Positions 35,370 through 44,415 of a stretch of 64,000 nt of DNA are shown piece after piece; position 1 is the stretch's first letter; the number at the start of each line of letters is the position of its first letter. Under the pieces are notes generated by a model, which ran no database searches, was not told the DNA's origin, and saw nothing but the letters and a program-made list of their open reading frames with translations. Location: contig NZ_CP025624.1 in the NCBI RefSeq assembly GCF_002874965.1, positions 3,224,001 through 3,288,000 of the forward strand, read 5' to 3'. This DNA is from Pseudomonas sp. NC02 (GTDB lineage Bacteria; Pseudomonadota; Gammaproteobacteria; Pseudomonadales; Pseudomonadaceae). The position numbers and the translations under genes were made by a program.

Positions 35370-36242
35370 TCAATAAAGCTTCAACCGTGTGGCCAGTTGA
35401 ATAAATGCCAGGGTTGCCGGCGAGGACTGCCGACGGTCCAGTACCGCCAGCCCCACCTGGCGTTTGACGGCAGGCTTGAGCGGTTTGATCAGGTAATCCG
35501 CCTGCGTGGATTCAGGCAGCGACAACTCGGCAACAATGGTCACGCCGTCGCCCCGGCGCACGGTGTCCAGGGTGCTGAGCAGCTGTGAGCAGCGGTAACG
35601 CACATCCGGCTGCAACCCTGCACCGACGAACAGCCTTGAGACCAGTTCGGCCGAACCGGCCTGGGTCAGGATAAAAGGTTCACCACACAGCGCTTTCAGG
35701 CTGACACTTGGCTGCGCGCCCAAGTGATGCCCCAAGGGCAGCAGCGCGACCAGTTGGTCCTCAATCAACGGGAACGTATCGAAGCGCTCTTCAGGCAGCA
35801 CCACAAACCCAACGTCGACGCGCCGCTCTTCCAGCCACTGCGTCACCTGGCGATCGGGGCCTTCGTCGACATGCACCTCGATGCCCGGATGCTGCTCGCG
35901 AAAATGCTGCAGGATCGCGGGCAACAAGCGAATCGATGAGGTCGGCCCGAACGAGCCGATGCGCAGCGTGCCGCGCTTCATCCCGCGGGCATCGGCGGCT
36001 TCCTGTTGCAGCGTGTTGGCCAACCCGAGCATGGCCCGGGCGCGCAACAGCAGTTGTTGGCCGATATCGCTGAGTTCGACCTGGGACTGATGACGTCGGA
36101 TCAACTCCACACCCAGTTCCTGCTCCAGGGATTTGATCGCATGGGACACCGCCGATTGGCTGATGCCCAGGCGATTGGCGGCGCTGGTGAAACCTTGCAG
36201 TTCGGCCACCAGGGAAAAGATTTCCAGTTGGGTAAGGGTCAT
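35370..36242 (-). CDS. LysR-family regulator
   Basis: The 290-residue protein has the LysR helix-turn-helix (about 1-60: A-N-R-L-G-I-S-Q-S-A-V-S-H-A-I-K-S-L-E) and a substrate-binding-like effector domain. It is divergent from an EamA exporter with 77 bases between, and palindromes there suggest it controls both genes. Confidence 0.93.
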   Translation of the reverse strand: MTLTQLEIFSLVAELQGFTSAANRLGISQSAVSHAIKSLEQELGVELIRRHQSQVELSDIGQQLLLRARAMLGLANTLQQEAADARGMKRGTLRIGSFGPTSSIRLLPAILQHFREQHPGIEVHVDEGPDRQVTQWLEERRVDVGFVVLPEERFDTFPLIEDQLVALLPLGHHLGAQPSVSLKALCGEPFILTQAGSAELVSRLFVGAGLQPDVRYRCSQLLSTLDTVRRGDGVTIVAELSLPESTQADYLIKPLKPAVKRQVGLAVLDRRQSSPATLAFIQLATRLKLY

Positions 36243-36297
36243 GAGTATTTACTCATTTTACGATGATCGGGGATTAGCCAAACAATAAGCCAATCCC
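36241..36297. promoter_or_regulatory. Inverted repeats between LysR and EamA genes
   Basis: ATGAGTA-TT-TACTCAT (36241-36256) is a perfect palindrome over the LysR start, and GGGATT (36270-36275) pairs with AATCCC (36292-36297). Either may be the LysR site; the second has the right spacing from both genes. Confidence 0.4.
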
Positions 36298-36319
36298 GTG
36301 TCTTGTGAGTAGAAATCTG

Positions 36320-37243
36320 ATGAACCCGAGCCCTGACCGTCTGACATATCTGAAGCTGGCGGCCGTGACCATGATCTGGGGCGGCACCTTCGTTGCCGGG
36401 CGCTATCTGGCGGCAGGCCTGGACCCACTGTTGGCGGCGACCGTGCGCTTTGCACTGGCCAGCCTGGCGCTGCTGGCCTTCCTGGGCGCCGCGCGTATTC
36501 GCCTGGTGCGTCCGACCACCGCGCAATGGGTGCAATTGATGGTGCTGGGCTTTTTCGGGATCTTTTTCTACAACCTGTGTTTTTTCTACGGCCTGCATTA
36601 CATCAATGCGTCCCGGGCGTCGTTGATCGTGGCGCTGAACCCGGCAGTGATTGGCCTGGCCTCGTGGCTGCTGTTCAAGGAACGCCTGGGCTGCTTCAAG
36701 CTGGTGGGGATCGCGCTGTGCCTGGGTGGCGCAGGGCTGGTGATCGTCAGTCGCAACCCGCAGTTGCTGCAGGGCACGGCAGATGCGTGGGTCGGCGACT
36801 TGCTGATTTTCGGCTGCGTGGTGGGGTGGGGCGTGTACTCGCTGTTTTCCCGGGGTCTGAACCAGCGCCTGGGGCCGTTGCAAACCGTGACCTGGTCGAT
36901 CCTGCTGGGCACGCTGATGCTGACGATCACCACGCTGGTGACGGGTCGGCTAACGATGGCCGCATTGGGCCGGATTGATCTGCCCCAACTGATGAGTTTG
37001 CTGTACCTGGGCGTGCTGGGCTCGGCACTGGCCTACATCGGCTACTACGATGGCCTGCGCCGCATCGGCGCCACCCGTGCGGGTGTATTTATCGCCCTCA
37101 ATCCGCTCACGGCAGTGATCTGCGGCGCATTGCTGCTTGGCGAGCAACTGACCGTGCCGATGCTGCTGGGTGGGGCGGTCATCCTGCTGGGCATCTATCT
37201 GTGCAACAAACCCCTTGCGCGGGCCAGGGCAATGGGGATTTGA
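36320..37243 (+). CDS. EamA/DMT-family permease
   Basis: The 307-residue inner-membrane protein has ten segments in two repeated halves, with M-I-W-G-G-T-F-V-A-G-R at the start and N-P-L-T-A-V-I-C-G-A-L-L-L-G-E-Q in the second half, the EamA pattern. It probably exports a metabolite; substrate unknown. The ATG at 36320 is chosen over a GTG five codons earlier. Divergent LysR is the likely regulator. Confidence 0.9.
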   Translation: MNPSPDRLTYLKLAAVTMIWGGTFVAGRYLAAGLDPLLAATVRFALASLALLAFLGAARIRLVRPTTAQWVQLMVLGFFGIFFYNLCFFYGLHYINASRASLIVALNPAVIGLASWLLFKERLGCFKLVGIALCLGGAGLVIVSRNPQLLQGTADAWVGDLLIFGCVVGWGVYSLFSRGLNQRLGPLQTVTWSILLGTLMLTITTLVTGRLTMAALGRIDLPQLMSLLYLGVLGSALAYIGYYDGLRRIGATRAGVFIALNPLTAVICGALLLGEQLTVPMLLGGAVILLGIYLCNKPLARARAMGI

Positions 37244-37348
37244 TAAGAGTACGGACAAATCTGTTTACGCTGTGTAGAATCGATTTACGCATACAAGAAT
37301 AAGGACTTGCGCTAACGCAAGCCTCGCCCGTCAGAGACTGATGTAACC

Positions 37349-37453
37349 ATGAAGCTACTCGGGTCCCCCCTCATCTTTGGTGACTTCCTCGCCCGCAGCG
37401 TGCGGGGTATCTCCTGTGCGCCACCCGCTGACCTCATCCTTGCTCGCAAATAA
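37349..37453 (+). CDS. Possible 34-residue small protein upstream of hppD
   Basis: An ATG frame of 34 codons ends in TAA 39 bases before the hppD ATG. It starts MKLLGSPLIFGDFLARSVRG and ends in a basic L-A-R-K. A CTTGCG/CGCAAG hairpin lies about 25 bases upstream. The ribosome site is weak. It could be a leader peptide or a short independent protein; no known family. Confidence 0.3.
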   Translation: MKLLGSPLIFGDFLARSVRGISCAPPADLILARK

Positions 37454-37492
37454 ACATTTGTTAATTACAAGAATGATGATGAGGCACCGAAA

Positions 37493-38569
37493 ATGGCAGA
37501 CCTGTACGAAAACCCAATGGGCCTGATGGGCTTTGAGTTCATCGAATTCGCATCGCCAACCCCGGGCACCCTGGAGCCGATCTTCGAGATCATGGGCTTC
37601 ACCAAGGTCGCGACCCACCGTTCCAAGAACGTACACCTCTACCGGCAGGGCGAGATCAACCTGATCCTCAACAACGAACCCAACAGCATCGCCTCCTACT
37701 TTGCGGCCGAGCACGGCCCGTCGGTGTGCGGCATGGCGTTTCGCGTCAAGGACTCGCAACAGGCCTACAACCGGGCCCTGGAACTGGGCGCCCAGCCTAT
37801 CCATATCGAAACCGGCCCGATGGAGCTGAACCTGCCGGCGATCAAGGGCATTGGCGGCGCGCCGCTGTACCTGATCGACCGCTTTGGTGAAGGCAGCTCG
37901 ATCTATGACATCGACTTCGTGTACCTCGAAGGTGTCGAGCGCAACCCGGTGGGCGCGGGCCTCAAGGTCATCGACCACTTGACCCACAACGTGTACCGCG
38001 GCCGCATGGCCTACTGGGCGAACTTCTACGAGAAGCTGTTCAATTTCCGTGAGGCGCGCTATTTCGACATCAAGGGCGAATACACCGGCCTGACCTCCAA
38101 GGCCATGAGCGCCCCGGACGGCATGATCCGCATCCCGCTGAACGAAGAATCGTCCAAGGGTGCCGGGCAGATCGAAGAGTTCCTGATGCAGTTCAACGGC
38201 GAGGGCATCCAGCACGTTGCCTTCCTCACCGATGACCTGGTCAAGACCTGGGATGCGTTGAAGAAGATCGGCATGCGCTTCATGACCGCGCCGCCAGACA
38301 CCTACTACGAGATGCTCGAAGGCCGCCTGCCGAACCACGGCGAGCCGGTGGATCAACTGCAGGCACGGGGCATCCTGCTGGACGGCTCGTCAGTGGCGGG
38401 GGACAAGCGCCTGCTGCTGCAGATCTTCTCGGAAACCCTGATGGGCCCGGTGTTCTTCGAGTTCATCCAGCGTAAGGGTGACGACGGCTTTGGTGAAGGC
38501 AACTTCAAGGCACTGTTCGAATCCATCGAGCGCGACCAAGTGCGTCGTGGTGTGTTGACCGCTGACTGA
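37493..38569 (+). CDS. hppD: 4-Hydroxyphenylpyruvate dioxygenase
   Basis: The 358-residue Fe(II) enzyme turns 4-hydroxyphenylpyruvate into homogentisate in tyrosine breakdown, and affects pyomelanin formation. Iron ligands lie in [15 protein letters not shown] and F-F-E-F-I-Q-R-K-G; the C-terminal [10 protein letters not shown] is typical. Homogentisate pathway genes are not adjacent. A terminator follows. Confidence 0.97.
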   Translation: MADLYENPMGLMGFEFIEFASPTPGTLEPIFEIMGFTKVATHRSKNVHLYRQGEINLILNNEPNSIASYFAAEHGPSVCGMAFRVKDSQQAYNRALELGAQPIHIETGPMELNLPAIKGIGGAPLYLIDRFGEGSSIYDIDFVYLEGVERNPVGAGLKVIDHLTHNVYRGRMAYWANFYEKLFNFREARYFDIKGEYTGLTSKAMSAPDGMIRIPLNEESSKGAGQIEEFLMQFNGEGIQHVAFLTDDLVKTWDALKKIGMRFMTAPPDTYYEMLEGRLPNHGEPVDQLQARGILLDGSSVAGDKRLLLQIFSETLMGPVFFEFIQRKGDDGFGEGNFKALFESIERDQVRRGVLTAD

Positions 38570-38586
38570 TCGCCTGGGCGACACAC

Positions 38587-38625
38587 AAAAAAGCCCGACC
38601 GGGATTGCACCCGGCCGGGCTTTTT
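38587..38625 (+). terminator. Terminator after hppD
   Basis: GCCCGACCGGG and CCCGGCCGGGC pair with one mismatch around a 6-base loop and are followed by five T; an A tract precedes it. Confidence 0.88.
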
Positions 38626-38727
38626 GTTGCCCGGCAGAAACATCGGGACACAGGCGGTTGCTAGCGGCCAGGAACGGAATTCACTGCCAGCGTTACTCAG
38701 TGTCATATGCCCAGTTGAGGTTCATGT

Positions 38728-39960
38728 ATGACAGTCATTGCGCACACCGGTAGTCCACCTCCAGGTTTGAATCAGGCAGCAGCCGTCAACGACGAACCGG
38801 CCATCAGTCCCTTGGCCCCAACTGTTCCCTCCCCATTAAGTCCTGCCACTGTCGCCCGCGTGACGTTTTCCTCGAACGTGGAATGGAGCAGTGCGCAGGG
38901 CGAGCTGACCGCCGCAGGCGTCGAACTGGCCAATGCCGTATTGGCCCCGGGTACCTCATCAACCGTCGGCGCGCAGGTCTGCACGTTCGCGGTGGACGGG
39001 ATCCAGTCGAGCGACATTCTGGTGGTCAAACGCGTACCCGCCTCTGAAACCGGAACGAATGTCCTGTTGTATATTCCTGACGTTGAGGGCAATTCGTTCT
39101 TCGAATTCAATAACCTTGGAGAAATGAACGCCTGGCTCAAAGAGGTCGCCACCGACCCTGACAAGTTGGATGTATTTGCCGGGCATTTTTCCCGCAATGC
39201 ACCTGCCGATCAGACAAAGCGGGTAAAAGACACGATGACGCGCTTCGCAGCAGGCGATATCAATGCCGTGGTCGGGCCTTTTGGCTACGAAAAGGGCGAT
39301 ATCTTCAATCGCCTGGACAAGCACACAAGCGTGCCGCCGGTACCGGTCAACGGGCTGACGGGGACCTACCTGAAAGTTGAGACCCGTGATGGCCGGGTGA
39401 CTTTCGCAGGCACACGTCCGGACGGAGAAACCGTACTCTATCAGTACGATGCCTACGGCAACTTCCATGGAGGAGGTAACAAGGGCAACTTCTACTTTGT
39501 GAAAAACGGCCTGAACAATGACCAGCCGCTGTCGCCTGTCTCGCGAGAGCAATACTTGAAAACGGTCGTCAGTGTCAGCCTGGATAATGTAGGTGCCAAC
39601 GATTTATGGGGGCTGTTCGACGAGTTCATCCGCCAACTGAAGAACCCGGGTTCAGGCATTGGGACGGCCTTGATCGCACTGGGCGTGCCTGCGGATGTGG
39701 CGCAGTCCATCGAAAAAATCGTCAAAAACCCCGTCACCGGCACCTTGCTTGAACTCAACCATGGCAACCGGCTCGGTAAGCTGTTTGGCGTTGAAAAGGC
39801 GCAAATGGACGCCGCACTGACGCAAATAGGCGACGAAATCCAAGGCAGGATTCCGTATTACGGGGCCATCCGAGGGGGGTTGTCGCAAACGGCTGTAATG
39901 CTCGAAATGGCAGCAAAAAAAAGCGCTGTCAGGCCTTCTGCTGACGCACCAAATGCTTGA
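38728..39960 (+). CDS. Orphan 410-residue protein with toxin-like segment
   Basis: No firm family. The Pro/Ala-rich first 40 residues have no signal peptide. The part N-V-L-L-Y-I-P-D-V-E-G-N-S-F-F-E-F, followed by an A-W-L-K-E-V helix and V-F-A-G-H-F-S (about 110-155), resembles a segment recalled from the large dermonecrotic-toxin-like (DUF6543) proteins of pseudomonads; this is a judgement by eye. It is a single gene whose 3' end overlaps the convergent permease gene by 32 bases. GAGG lies 9 bases before the ATG. Confidence 0.6.
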   Translation: MTVIAHTGSPPPGLNQAAAVNDEPAISPLAPTVPSPLSPATVARVTFSSNVEWSSAQGELTAAGVELANAVLAPGTSSTVGAQVCTFAVDGIQSSDILVVKRVPASETGTNVLLYIPDVEGNSFFEFNNLGEMNAWLKEVATDPDKLDVFAGHFSRNAPADQTKRVKDTMTRFAAGDINAVVGPFGYEKGDIFNRLDKHTSVPPVPVNGLTGTYLKVETRDGRVTFAGTRPDGETVLYQYDAYGNFHGGGNKGNFYFVKNGLNNDQPLSPVSREQYLKTVVSVSLDNVGANDLWGLFDEFIRQLKNPGSGIGTALIALGVPADVAQSIEKIVKNPVTGTLLELNHGNRLGKLFGVEKAQMDAALTQIGDEIQGRIPYYGAIRGGLSQTAVMLEMAAKKSAVRPSADAPNA

Positions 39961-40810
39961 AGCCTTCAAACACCAGCACCATCACCGCGAGCCAGATCGG
40001 AAGATACGTCAGCCATTCCCCCTCCTTGATGCTTTCGCCCAACAACAAGGCCACGCCGAGCAGCAGCACCGGTTCTACATAGCTGAGCAGCCCGAACAGG
40101 CTGAAGGCCAACAAGCGGCTGGCGACGACGTAGCACACCAGCGCCGACGCACTGATCAAGCCCAGCATCGGGATCAAGGCGTACAAGCCCTTGTGGGCGT
40201 CGAGCACGGCAAAACCCTGTTCGCCGCTTTGCACGAACCACAGTGCCACCGGCAACATCAGCGCCATATCGAGCCACAGCCCGCCGAGGTGGTCGGTCTT
40301 CAGGCGTTTGCGCAGTACGAAGTAAACCGGGTAGCCGATAATCACTACCAGGGTTGCCCAGGAGAATCCGCCCACCTGATACAACTCGTTCAGCACACCA
40401 GCACCGGCGAAGAACACCGCAATCTTTTGCAGGCGTGACAATTGTTCGCCATACACCAGCCGACCGGTCAGCACCATCGTCAATGGCAGCAGGAAATAGC
40501 CCAGCGATACATCCAGGCTGCGACCGTTGAGCGGCGCCCACATGAACAGCCACAACTGCACCCCCAGCAGCGCCGAAGACACCACGACCCCGCCGATCAG
40601 CGCGGGTTTGGCCGCAACCAGCCGAACCAGTTCCCACACCCGTCGCCACTCGCCGCTGACAATCATGAACACGGTCATGCAGGGCACCGTCAACAACATG
40701 CGCCAGCCGAAGATCTCCAGGCCGCTCAAGGGCGTCAGCAGCGACGTGAAGTAATACATTACGGCAAACAACACCGAGGCCAAGACCGATAACACAACAC
40801 CTTTAGACAC
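39929..40810 (-). CDS. RarD-type EamA permease (GTG start)
   Basis: The 293-residue inner-membrane protein has ten segments. G-W-R-M-L-L-T-V-P and S-L-G-Y-F-L-L-P-L-T-M-V-L-T-G-R are RarD-like. The substrate is unknown. The start is GTG (40808-40810) with GAGGA upstream. Its 3' end lies inside the end of the convergent 410-residue gene. Confidence 0.88.
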   Translation of the reverse strand: MSKGVVLSVLASVLFAVMYYFTSLLTPLSGLEIFGWRMLLTVPCMTVFMIVSGEWRRVWELVRLVAAKPALIGGVVVSSALLGVQLWLFMWAPLNGRSLDVSLGYFLLPLTMVLTGRLVYGEQLSRLQKIAVFFAGAGVLNELYQVGGFSWATLVVIIGYPVYFVLRKRLKTDHLGGLWLDMALMLPVALWFVQSGEQGFAVLDAHKGLYALIPMLGLISASALVCYVVASRLLAFSLFGLLSYVEPVLLLGVALLLGESIKEGEWLTYLPIWLAVMVLVFEGFKHLVRQQKA

Positions 40811-40947
40811 ACTGTCCTCACGAAAGCCGATTGATACAAAAGAAGGGGGGATTTCAGGGAGGGAATATAGTGCTTTTGAGGTGAGATGTTTGCTCTGTTT
40901 TGGAGCGGTTTATGGGAGGATTTCTCAGGTCCCCCCATAAAAGGGAC

Positions 40948-41958
40948 TTATGGCCGGGCAACTCGCCCCGACACAAAGTGGCTCACATCATTGAACCCTG
41001 GCGTCGACGCATGCCCTGGCGTGACCAGCGAGTCGATGAATGCTTCGTCCTCCGCCGTGATCTTCACCTCCAGCGCGCCGGTGTAGGCATCCCACTGCGC
41101 CTCGGTGCGCGGCCCGACAATCGCCGAACTGACCGCCGAGTTGTTCAGGACCCAGGCAATCGCGAACTCGACAATCCCCACGCCACGGCCCTGGGTGTAT
41201 TGCTGGATCTGCTGGGCGATGCGCAGGGATTCAACGCGCCATTCGGTTTCCAGGATGCGCTTGTCCTGGCGCCCGGCACGGCTGCCGGCTTCAGGCGTTA
41301 CGTCCGGCGCATATTTGCCGCTGAGCACGCCACGGGCCAGCGGGCTGTAAGGCACCACGCCCAGGCCATACGCGGCGGCGGCGGTGATCTGCTCCACCTC
41401 GGCCTGACGGTTGACGATGTTGTACAGCGGCTGGCTGATGATCGGTTTGTCCACCCCCAGGCGCTCGGCCACGCGGATCACTTCGGCGATCCGCCAGCCG
41501 CGGTAGTTGGACAAGCCCCAGTGGCGGATCTTGCCCTCGCGGATCAAGTCGCCAATCGCTGAAATCGTGACTTCCAGTGGCGTGTTGTGGTCTTCGCGGT
41601 GCAGGTAATAGATGTCCAGGTAATCGGTGTCGAGGCGCGTCAGGCTGGCTTCCAGCGCATTGAAAATCCGCTTGCGACTCAGGCCGCTGCGGTTCGGCAG
41701 GCCATCCGCCGGGCCGATGCCGACCTTTGAGGCCAGCACCCAATCCTGGCGCTGGCGGGCGATGGCTTCGCCGACGATTTCCTCGGAGCGCCCGCCGGTG
41801 TAGACGTCGGCGGTGTCGATAAAGTTGATGCCTTGATCCCAGGCCTTGTCGATGATGCGCAGCGAGTCCTCGGTGTTGGTCTGCTCGCCAAACATCATGC
41901 TGCCCAGGGTCAGTGCGCTGACCTTCAACCCGGACTGGCCCAGTGTGCGGTAAATCAT
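40948..41958 (-). CDS. Aldo/keto reductase
   Basis: The 336-residue NADPH-dependent reductase has the tetrad: Asp in D-T-A-D-V-Y (Tyr general acid in the same motif), Lys in A-S-K-V-G-I and His in Y-L-H-R-E-D. G-L-S-N-Y and G-P-R-T-E-A-Q bind the cofactor. The ATG at 41956-41958 has GAGGTG upstream. A LysR gene lies 76 bases upstream on the same strand. Confidence 0.93.
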   Translation of the reverse strand: MIYRTLGQSGLKVSALTLGSMMFGEQTNTEDSLRIIDKAWDQGINFIDTADVYTGGRSEEIVGEAIARQRQDWVLASKVGIGPADGLPNRSGLSRKRIFNALEASLTRLDTDYLDIYYLHREDHNTPLEVTISAIGDLIREGKIRHWGLSNYRGWRIAEVIRVAERLGVDKPIISQPLYNIVNRQAEVEQITAAAAYGLGVVPYSPLARGVLSGKYAPDVTPEAGSRAGRQDKRILETEWRVESLRIAQQIQQYTQGRGVGIVEFAIAWVLNNSAVSSAIVGPRTEAQWDAYTGALEVKITAEDEAFIDSLVTPGHASTPGFNDVSHFVSGRVARP

Positions 41959-42034
41959 CGTGAACACCTCAAAAGGGGGAGACAGGCCCTATCCAATACC
42001 AGAGAGCAAGGCTCTGGAACAAGCCCCGCGACGG

Positions 42035-42937
42035 TTATTGCGGTAATAGTTCGGCGCAGCGCAGTTGCAGGAAGCGGTGCAGTACCTTGACCCGCTCCGA
42101 CACCTGCAACCGATGGGGACACATCAGATTGAACGGGGTCGGTTCGCCTTGCCAATCGGTGAGCAACGGCACCAGGCGCCCGGCCTTGATATCGCGCGCT
42201 ACATCCAGCCGCGCTTTATAGGCGATGCCGTGCCCGGCCAATGCCCAGCGCCGCACGATCTCGCCGTCATCACTGAGGTAGTCGCCGCCGACCTCGACTT
42301 CCTGCAACACCTCGCCCTGGCGAAAGTACCAGGTGTTGTTCGCCCGACCCTGGCGCATATAGCGCAGCGTGCTGTGTTGTGCCAGGTCCTGGGGGAGGCG
42401 TGGCGTACCGTGGCGCGCGAGGTAGTCGGGGCTGGCGCACGCCACCCGCGTGTGGTCGGGCACCACCGGCAACGCGACCAGGCTGGAGTCCCGTGGTACG
42501 CCGAAGCGCAGGGCGATGTCGACGGTTTCGCGGAACAGGTCGGCATTGCTGTCGTTGAGCAGCAACTGAAGGCGCACGTTCGGGTGTTCGAGCTTGAACT
42601 CATCCAGCCAGCCCAGCAGCACATTGCGCCCGAAATCCGAGGGCGCGGCCAATTGCAGTAACCCGCTCAGGCTCTGGCCTTGCTGCTTGACCGCCTGTTC
42701 GCCTTCCGACAGCGCCTCCAGTGCCACGCGCACACTGTCGAGGTAGCGCCGGCCTTCTTCGGTCAGGCGCATGCTGCGGGTGGAACGCGCCAGCAGCCGG
42801 ATGCCCAGGCGGGTTTCCAGGCGCTTGAGGGCAATGCTCGCTGCGGCCGGGGTCAGGCTGAGGCTGCGGGCGGCTGCCGACAGGCTGCCGGTGTCAGCAG
42901 TGCGTACGAACACTTCAAGGTCGAGGATTGAGCTCAT
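42035..42937 (-). CDS. LysR-family regulator
   Basis: The 300-residue protein has a LysR helix-turn-helix (S-L-S-A-A-A-R-S-L-S-L-T-P-A-A-A-S-I-A-L-K, about 17-37) and an effector domain. AGGA precedes the ATG. It is divergent from an SDR gene and upstream of the aldo/keto reductase, so either may be its target. Confidence 0.93.
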   Translation of the reverse strand: MSSILDLEVFVRTADTGSLSAAARSLSLTPAAASIALKRLETRLGIRLLARSTRSMRLTEEGRRYLDSVRVALEALSEGEQAVKQQGQSLSGLLQLAAPSDFGRNVLLGWLDEFKLEHPNVRLQLLLNDSNADLFRETVDIALRFGVPRDSSLVALPVVPDHTRVACASPDYLARHGTPRLPQDLAQHSTLRYMRQGRANNTWYFRQGEVLQEVEVGGDYLSDDGEIVRRWALAGHGIAYKARLDVARDIKAGRLVPLLTDWQGEPTPFNLMCPHRLQVSERVKVLHRFLQLRCAELLPQ

Positions 42938-42941
42938 TTGT

Positions 42942-42981
42942 AAAAATCCTTTAAAGATCTTGTCGTTTTACCGGGATTTTT
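42942..42981. promoter_or_regulatory. Inverted repeat between LysR and SDR genes
   Basis: AAAAATCC (42942-42949) and GGATTTTT (42974-42981) are perfect inverted arms 24 bases apart, placed symmetrically between the divergent starts. A LysR site is plausible, though such sites usually have tighter spacing. Confidence 0.4.
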
Positions 42982-43037
42982 CAACGATTGCCAAGCTGGG
43001 AAGATGAAAGCTCATTTTCTCAGCCAGGTATTTCCCC

Positions 43038-43742
43038 ATGACATCTCCCCTCAACGGCACAACCATCATCGTCATTGGCGGCAGCAGCGGCATTGGTGCC
43101 GCGGTGGCCAAGCAGGCCGTGGCACGCGGTGCCCATGTGGTGCTGGCCGGGCGGCGCTTGTCTTCAACCGTGGAGAACGGGGTGCGCAGCGAGCAGGTGG
43201 ACGTGACCGACGCAGCCTCATTACAGCGCTTGTTCGAAACCGTGGGGCCGTTTGACCATCTGGTCTACACCGCAGGGCCTGCGGTGCAGGCCAAGGCGTT
43301 GATCGAGACCGACCTGAACCTGGCGCAAGACAACTTCAACGTGAAGCTCTGGGGTTCGCTGCGGGCGATCCAGTCGGCGCTGCCATTTCTCGCCGAGCGC
43401 GGCAGCATCACCCTGACGTCGGGGCAGTTGGGGCGCAAAACGGTTGCGGGGCAATTCATCAAGACCGGCATCAATGCGGCGACCGAAGCGCTGGGCAAGC
43501 AACTGGCCAAGGAACTGGCGCCACGGCGGGTCAATGTGGTCAGCCCGGGGGTGATCGACACCGAGGCGTATGCCGGATTGTCCGATGAGCAGCGACTGGC
43601 AATGTTTGCCAAGGCGGGCGGGGCGTTGCCGGTGGGGCGCGTGGGGCAGGCCGAAGAAGTGGCTGCCGGGTATGTGCTGGCGATGGAGAACGGGTTTATC
43701 ACCGGTAGCGTGATTGATGTCGACGGCGGCGGATTACTCTAA
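43038..43742 (+). CDS. Short-chain dehydrogenase/reductase
   Basis: The 234-residue protein has the cofactor loop G-G-S-S-G-I-G (about 12-18) and I-D-V-D-G-G-G-L-L at the end. The catalytic Y-x-x-x-K is not evident: the expected place reads T-S-G-Q-L-G-R-K-T-V-A-G-Q-F-I-K-T-G, with a Phe before I-K. It is thus an atypical SDR, possibly with altered chemistry. Divergent LysR suggests its regulator. Confidence 0.88.
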   Translation: MTSPLNGTTIIVIGGSSGIGAAVAKQAVARGAHVVLAGRRLSSTVENGVRSEQVDVTDAASLQRLFETVGPFDHLVYTAGPAVQAKALIETDLNLAQDNFNVKLWGSLRAIQSALPFLAERGSITLTSGQLGRKTVAGQFIKTGINAATEALGKQLAKELAPRRVNVVSPGVIDTEAYAGLSDEQRLAMFAKAGGALPVGRVGQAEEVAAGYVLAMENGFITGSVIDVDGGGLL

Positions 43743-43751
43743 AGGCAGCTG

Positions 43752-43783
43752 AATAAAAAAGGTCCCGCTTTCAGGCGGGACCT
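43752..43783 (-). terminator. Terminator after the 43808-44161 gene
   Basis: GGTCCCGC (43761-43768) and GCGGGACC (43775-43782) pair; on the minus strand six T follow. It may also help stop the convergent SDR transcript. Confidence 0.85.
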
Positions 43784-43807
43784 GCATTATCAGTAATAGG
43801 GCCGTGC

Positions 43808-44161
43808 TTAATAACGTGGCACCGGAACCGGTTGTGGCGGGTAGTAATAGCCTGGAGGCGGCGCCTGGTAATAGACCGGCGGCGGCTGTTGGATGTACAC
43901 CGGCTGCGGTTGCACGTAAACCGGTTGCTGCTGCACATAGACCGGAGGCTGGGAGTTGGCGACCACCGAACCCACTACGAGACCGCCGACAACCGCACCC
44001 AGCAAAGCCGGGCCACCCCAGCCCCAACCACCGCCATGCCCGTACCCATAACCGTGACCCCAGCCATAGCCATATCCTCCACGGGCTTCTGCTTGCCCTG
44101 CGATGGCGAGGGTGGCAATGAGCAACATGGCTACTTTCATTTTTGAGAGTCGACTGATCAT
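43808..44161 (-). CDS. Exported Gly/Tyr/Pro/Gln-rich protein
   Basis: The 117-residue precursor has a signal peptide (cleavage near G-Q-A-E-A), a Gly/Tyr/Trp-rich stretch (about 28-50), a hydrophobic glycine-zipper-like segment (A-L-L-G-A-V-V-G-G-L-V-V-G-S) and a tail with repeated P-V-Y-V-Q units ending P-V-P-R-Y. GAGGA before the ATG at 44161 fixes the start. It may be an outer-membrane or surface-associated protein; function unknown. Confidence 0.8.
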   Translation of the reverse strand: MISRLSKMKVAMLLIATLAIAGQAEARGGYGYGWGHGYGYGHGGGWGWGGPALLGAVVGGLVVGSVVANSQPPVYVQQQPVYVQPQPVYIQQPPPVYYQAPPPGYYYPPQPVPVPRY

Positions 44162-44415
44162 GATAAGTCCTCTACGTATGCACCGAACCGGTCTTGATAA
44201 TATCCCCGGGCATAGGCTTCAGACAGCGGTTTCGGACGGGATGATGGAGTACGAAAGTAAAGGCTGGGTAAAGGTTGTAGCCTATTTGTTACCTGGAATG
44301 GGCGTAGAGGTTAATACGGCTGTCAGGCAGTTGTTTGCCTATAAAAACACGCCTTTATATGAGCAGATAGATGACCGGCGCCGCCCTTGATATCACGGCA
44401 CCGGTCAGCGCTGAT

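Noticed and set aside
44187..44390. Possible gene upstream of the MFS transporter region
   Set aside because: The open frame has no ribosome site, no family features and lies between divergent units; read as non-coding.
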